DNA of 25,747 bases. Origin: Psilocybe azurescens. Taxonomy: Eukaryota > Basidiomycota > Agaricomycetes > Agaricales > Agrocybaceae. The position numbers and the translations under genes are program-made. Under the pieces are notes generated by a model, which was not told the origin of the DNA, did no database searches, and saw only the letters and a program-made list of their open reading frames with translations. The DNA lies in assembly GCA_023853785.1 (NCBI GenBank), contig JAJIRX010000210.1:1-25747 (forward strand), written 5' to 3'. Of this stretch, positions 22,658 to 25,747 are shown one piece after another. Positions within the stretch are counted from its first letter, which is position 1, and every line of letters begins with the position of its first letter.

Positions 22658-23427
22658 TTATGACAACGGAAGAGTGGCCTCGCTTTCGGCAACGGCAAAC
22701 ATATCACTAGAGGTCTGTTGGTACTCTCGCGAGCGAACGCAGTGGATCACATCGGAGTACGATCTGTTCATCATAGCTGTGCCTTTGTTTGATTCAAGTC
22801 GCGCAATGGCCTCATTTGCCTCAATATCGTGCACCGCTCGACCCAGTCCTACTTGAACGATGATGAGTGTAGGCATGATGCCCTGTTTGTTTGAAACAAA
22901 CGCAAATTTAGATCACCGGCTGTAAAAATAGATATGAGTACTTACGACTACCTGAATAAGTCCAGCGTCAAGTATAGTCTGAGCATATATCATTTCTTAG
23001 TGATCTATAATGACACATAGGAATCGAGAATCAGCTGAGGGCCATGCTTACGTTGATTACTTTGGTATTTCTAAGGGCAAGATTGAGGATGATATATATC
23101 GAGTAGACAAGCTCTGATTTAATACTATGACGATGATCTAAACTATAACAGATGAACGTATCATCTGAAGTGGTACTCACAGAATCGTGATCGTGGCGTT
23201 GTACCGTTGAAGAAGTCCAGCGTCGAGTACGAGTCGTGCCTCCATGCCAGCCACCATATTCGTCCAGCTGCATGGATGTCCAGTCACTATGTGTAATACG
23301 GCGCATCCATCGCACTCACCAGTCAAGCACGTCAGAATGACATTGAGTACCAAGGTCAAGATGAGGTATATGTAGGCCTTATCAAACAGCTCGGACAAGG
23401 AGCCTTCGAAGATATATCCACAGACTG
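22658..23427 (-). pseudogene. C-terminal part of a fungal multi-spanning membrane protein, cut off by the duplication junction
   Basis: The last exon (22658-22882, phase 0) encodes GIMPTLIIVQVGLGRAVHDI and a hydrophilic tail ending PLS at TAG/TGA 22658-22660. Upstream pieces on the same strand are typical transmembrane segments of a large basidiomycete family of unknown membrane proteins: LVYSIYIILNLALRN at about 23070-23120 and KAYIYLILTLVLNVILTCLT at about 23320-23390. These pieces can be linked by GT..AG introns, though not all in one clean frame. The N-terminal transmembrane segments expected in the family are missing, because just beyond 23427 the sequence switches to the copy of the oxygenase 3' end. 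This is best read as a gene truncated by the tandem duplication. Confidence 0.6.
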
Positions 23428-25747
23428 AAATTGAGGTCGCTTGTATTCTATGATTAGGCTGTATTACTTTCTCCTGTATCGACATTCGAGATAGTCCACC
23501 ATCTGTATTATGAACACCTATGACCAGCCCGAGGTCTATCACTTCATTATTCAGCTACCAATACTTACTGTCTTAATCCAATCATTAACAGGCGATGGTA
23601 AAGGAGTAAATCTGTGTAAATCTCTATTCTGTACTTTGATCTTACGAGCGCCCTAATTGTCGAACACAATGGTTCTAAACTGGTCTCCAAGCTTCTCTAG
23701 GACAGGTGAATGCCATAATGCTCTAAGCAGGCATTGAAGTCCTTCCTGCTAATCCCATCAGCTTGCCAAGTTTTGTCGAACTTGGCTTTCATGTTTTCGA
23801 CGTTCCTGCGTAGCTCTGCTCCTTTTTCGCCGCGGCAAGCATCGAGGACGTCTCTGATTTCAATACCAACAGCCTCTCGAGTTCCTTTTGGCTTCCGTCT
23901 ATTTCTCAACAAGGGCTTCAAACCCCTGTCTCCAGTTCTGACTTCCAGTAGTTCAAAAGCGACTTTAAGGTTCTCAGAAAGATGAGCTGCAGCCGCCGGT
24001 TGGTCGGCTTCAAAAGGCCAGCATATCCTGCATATTAAAGTGAGTATTGGACCACAAACTCAAGCAGAGTGAGGCATACATAGGAACACCCCTCCCGAGA
24101 GCTTCTAGGACACCGTTCTGACCAGAGTGGGTAATGAACCACCCGGTCGCCTGTTCAAATACATCAGCCAGGAGCTTTGAATGAAGATAAGTCATGGTCG
24201 TACGGGGTGGCTCAGGACAAAAAGCTGTGGCAGCCACTTGGCGATCAATCCACTTCCCGACTCATTGACCCTCTGTAATAAGTCGTCGGAGATTTTTGCA
24301 TAGGGTGAAGCATAAGAAACGATCTATAGGCATAGCTTTTAACACACAACTTAGGAGTATATCTTTGGACTCACGAAAGGGAACTTCTTTTCGATCAAAG
24401 CTTCTATGACTTCTTCAAGATACTCTTGATTGTTAGGCCAAAATAGGGAGCCGAACGATATCTAAGTGGTTATGATTAGAACCAGCTTAAATGACGAGAT
24501 CGACGTATGAGCTATTTATAGAACTCACCAAAACGGCAGATTTCGGTCCATAATCTTTAAGGGCTTTATCAAGAAATTGTTCGATCGAGCCTTGGGCATT
24601 ATTCGAGGGAATTAAAAACGTAGTTGGCTTAGAAGGTATCAAGGGCCCCACGGTATACACCTCTTTATTCCACTCTTTAAACCAAGACTTGAACGCCTCT
24701 AGTGACTCTGGTTCAAAGTCATGGGCAGATGCTGAGATCACAGCGTCACTATCCTCAGTCCTCTATACCGCATTGAGCTCTATTCCTGAGCCTCGATTAC
24801 AGAGAACTCACCCATAGGCCTGTATCAGCAAATCGCTCACAGGCAGGTCGAAAGGAAGCTGCAATTAATGCAATCTCATCTCAGTCTCTGCCCACCACAT
24901 TAATAGCAACTCAAGATCATACCACTTGGGGAAAATATTCCCAGTCATACATATCAGGAATTCCTGCTATCTTAACAGTTCGCCCATCTGTATGGGCATA
25001 TACCTTCATATTATAATCAATATATGAATCTACGACATGTCATGACGAATTGAATAACTTACTGAGTCACCAACTTCTCGGGTGTAATTCCTCTACGAGC
25101 AGCCTCTGCTTCAATCTTAGCACCGAGATCACCGCGTCCACCATAATGCTCAGGACCAAGTATACGAAGCATGGCAGCTGCATGTGCACAGACGAAAACA
25201 GCAATAGGTATTGTTTTCCTTGTGATGGCACGCGTTGCTAATAATTGGGGATGTGCGAAAAACTAGCAGACGTCGTCAAGGAAGCTGTAATCTCGAGAAA
25301 GAAGAATGCTTACGTCGAGAATGACGATTTCTGGAGGACTGACGGCCTCGAAGACTGACCCCGTTACAGCGCAGGTAACTGGTTTGGCATCCAGAAGCAA
25401 TTGATAGGTTGTTGGATATGATTCGATCATAGATTGAATAAGAAGTAATGGGTCATCGGAATCAGACTTGAAGGGACAAAACACCCTGTTCAAATTCATT
25501 TCAAGATCTACCGCGAAAATCAACATGTGGCCTCTTGTCGTACCTAATCCGTCGGCGATTTTCCTCTGAGTTCTCATCCCCAAACTCGGCAGACACTTCG
25601 GCTTGAGCTTTGTTGAGATGGTTTGAGGGCAACAGCAAGGTCATGGTAAGATTTTTATTCTCTTTCACGAGACGTGCTGCAAGAATACAGAAAGCTCTAA
25701 CATGACCTATGCGGTAATGCAATGGTTAGCTTATTTGTTTTGAAAAA
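23428..25747. repeat. Tandem duplication, unit 2 (continues past the right edge)
   Basis: It is the second copy of the segment that starts at about 19330. It begins with a remnant of the oxygenase last exon (LRSLVFYD and its stop, 23430-23455), followed by the same 3' flank and glycosyltransferase copy 3. It is collinear with unit 1 to the last base of the window, so the right boundary is not visible. Confidence 0.85.
23697..25747 (-). CDS. GT1-family UDP-glycosyltransferase, copy 3, cut by the right edge
   Basis: This is a recent duplicate of copy 2, differing mainly by scattered substitutions and single-base indels. The first coding exon would lie just beyond the window; the second starts at 25706 with the acceptor GCATAG and HVRAFCILAARL. 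Exon order matches copy 2 down to the stop at 23697. It reads correctly at three places where copy 2 is broken: HLNKAQAEVSAEFGDEN near 25608, SPPEIVILD near 25330, and TRKTIPIAVF near 25215. It is broken at two places where copy 2 is intact: G3 instead of G4 at 25080-25082, and C2 instead of C3 at 24753-24754. Both share the extra base at 25515-25519. The donor motif again reads HSGQNG. It may be a sibling gene with sequence errors or a decaying copy. Confidence 0.78.

Larger units (their letters stand above)
19330..23427. repeat. Tandem duplication, unit 1 (about 4.1 kb)
   Basis: The DNA from about 19330 is repeated in the same orientation from about 23428 to the right edge, with high similarity in exons, introns and flanks. 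Offsets are 4095 at the left end, 4069 at the glycosyltransferase stop and 4066 at the second exon. Unit 1 contains the last codons of the oxygenase gene, glycosyltransferase copy 2, a spacer and a truncated membrane-protein gene. The junction at about 23427 joins that membrane-protein gene to a copy of the oxygenase 3' end. Confidence 0.85.

Overview
The window looks like nuclear DNA of a mushroom-type fungus (Basidiomycota, probably Agaricomycetes). The evidence is many 48-66 base introns with GT..AG ends, basidiomycete-style ABCC transporter and triosephosphate isomerase sequences, families of GT1 UDP-glycosyltransferases, and a CmcJ/AsaB-like Fe(II)/2-oxoglutarate enzyme. The genus cannot be told from the sequence alone.

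Layout. 1-1232 (-): N-terminal part of an ABCC (MRP-type) transporter running off the left edge. 2502-3069: a non-autonomous terminal-inverted-repeat element with a TTA target duplication. 3268-4574 (-): SET/MYND protein. 5410-7736 (-): RING-finger/coiled-coil protein with a serine-rich tail. 8420-8601 (-): U2 spliceosomal RNA with a TATA box and, 160 bases further upstream, a 262-base AT-rich foldback repeat. 10706-11726 (+): triosephosphate isomerase. 12388-13270 (-): unknown fungal protein, with a decayed partial copy at 14457-14846; between them, 13710-14384 (+), a small secreted cysteine-containing protein. From 15949 to the right edge lies a metabolic-looking block: UDP-glycosyltransferase copy 1 (+), a 2OG/Fe(II) oxygenase-like gene (+), and glycosyltransferase copies 2 and 3 (-). 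Copies 2 and 3 belong to a direct tandem duplication with a period of about 4.1 kb. Its junction cuts a membrane-protein gene and carries along the last codons of the oxygenase gene.

The main surprise is the state of the reading frames. Nearly every conserved gene, including normally indispensable triosephosphate isomerase, matches its family across all splice sites but carries one or more 1-2 base indels, mostly in short homopolymers or simple repeats. The simplest reading is an unpolished assembly, with real decay as the alternative, especially in the duplicated glycosyltransferases. Exon coordinates below were read by eye. I note every place where a frame break had to be assumed.

The oxygenase plus clustered glycosyltransferases suggest oxidation followed by glycosylation of a small molecule. 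This is inference: no backbone synthase is visible in the window.
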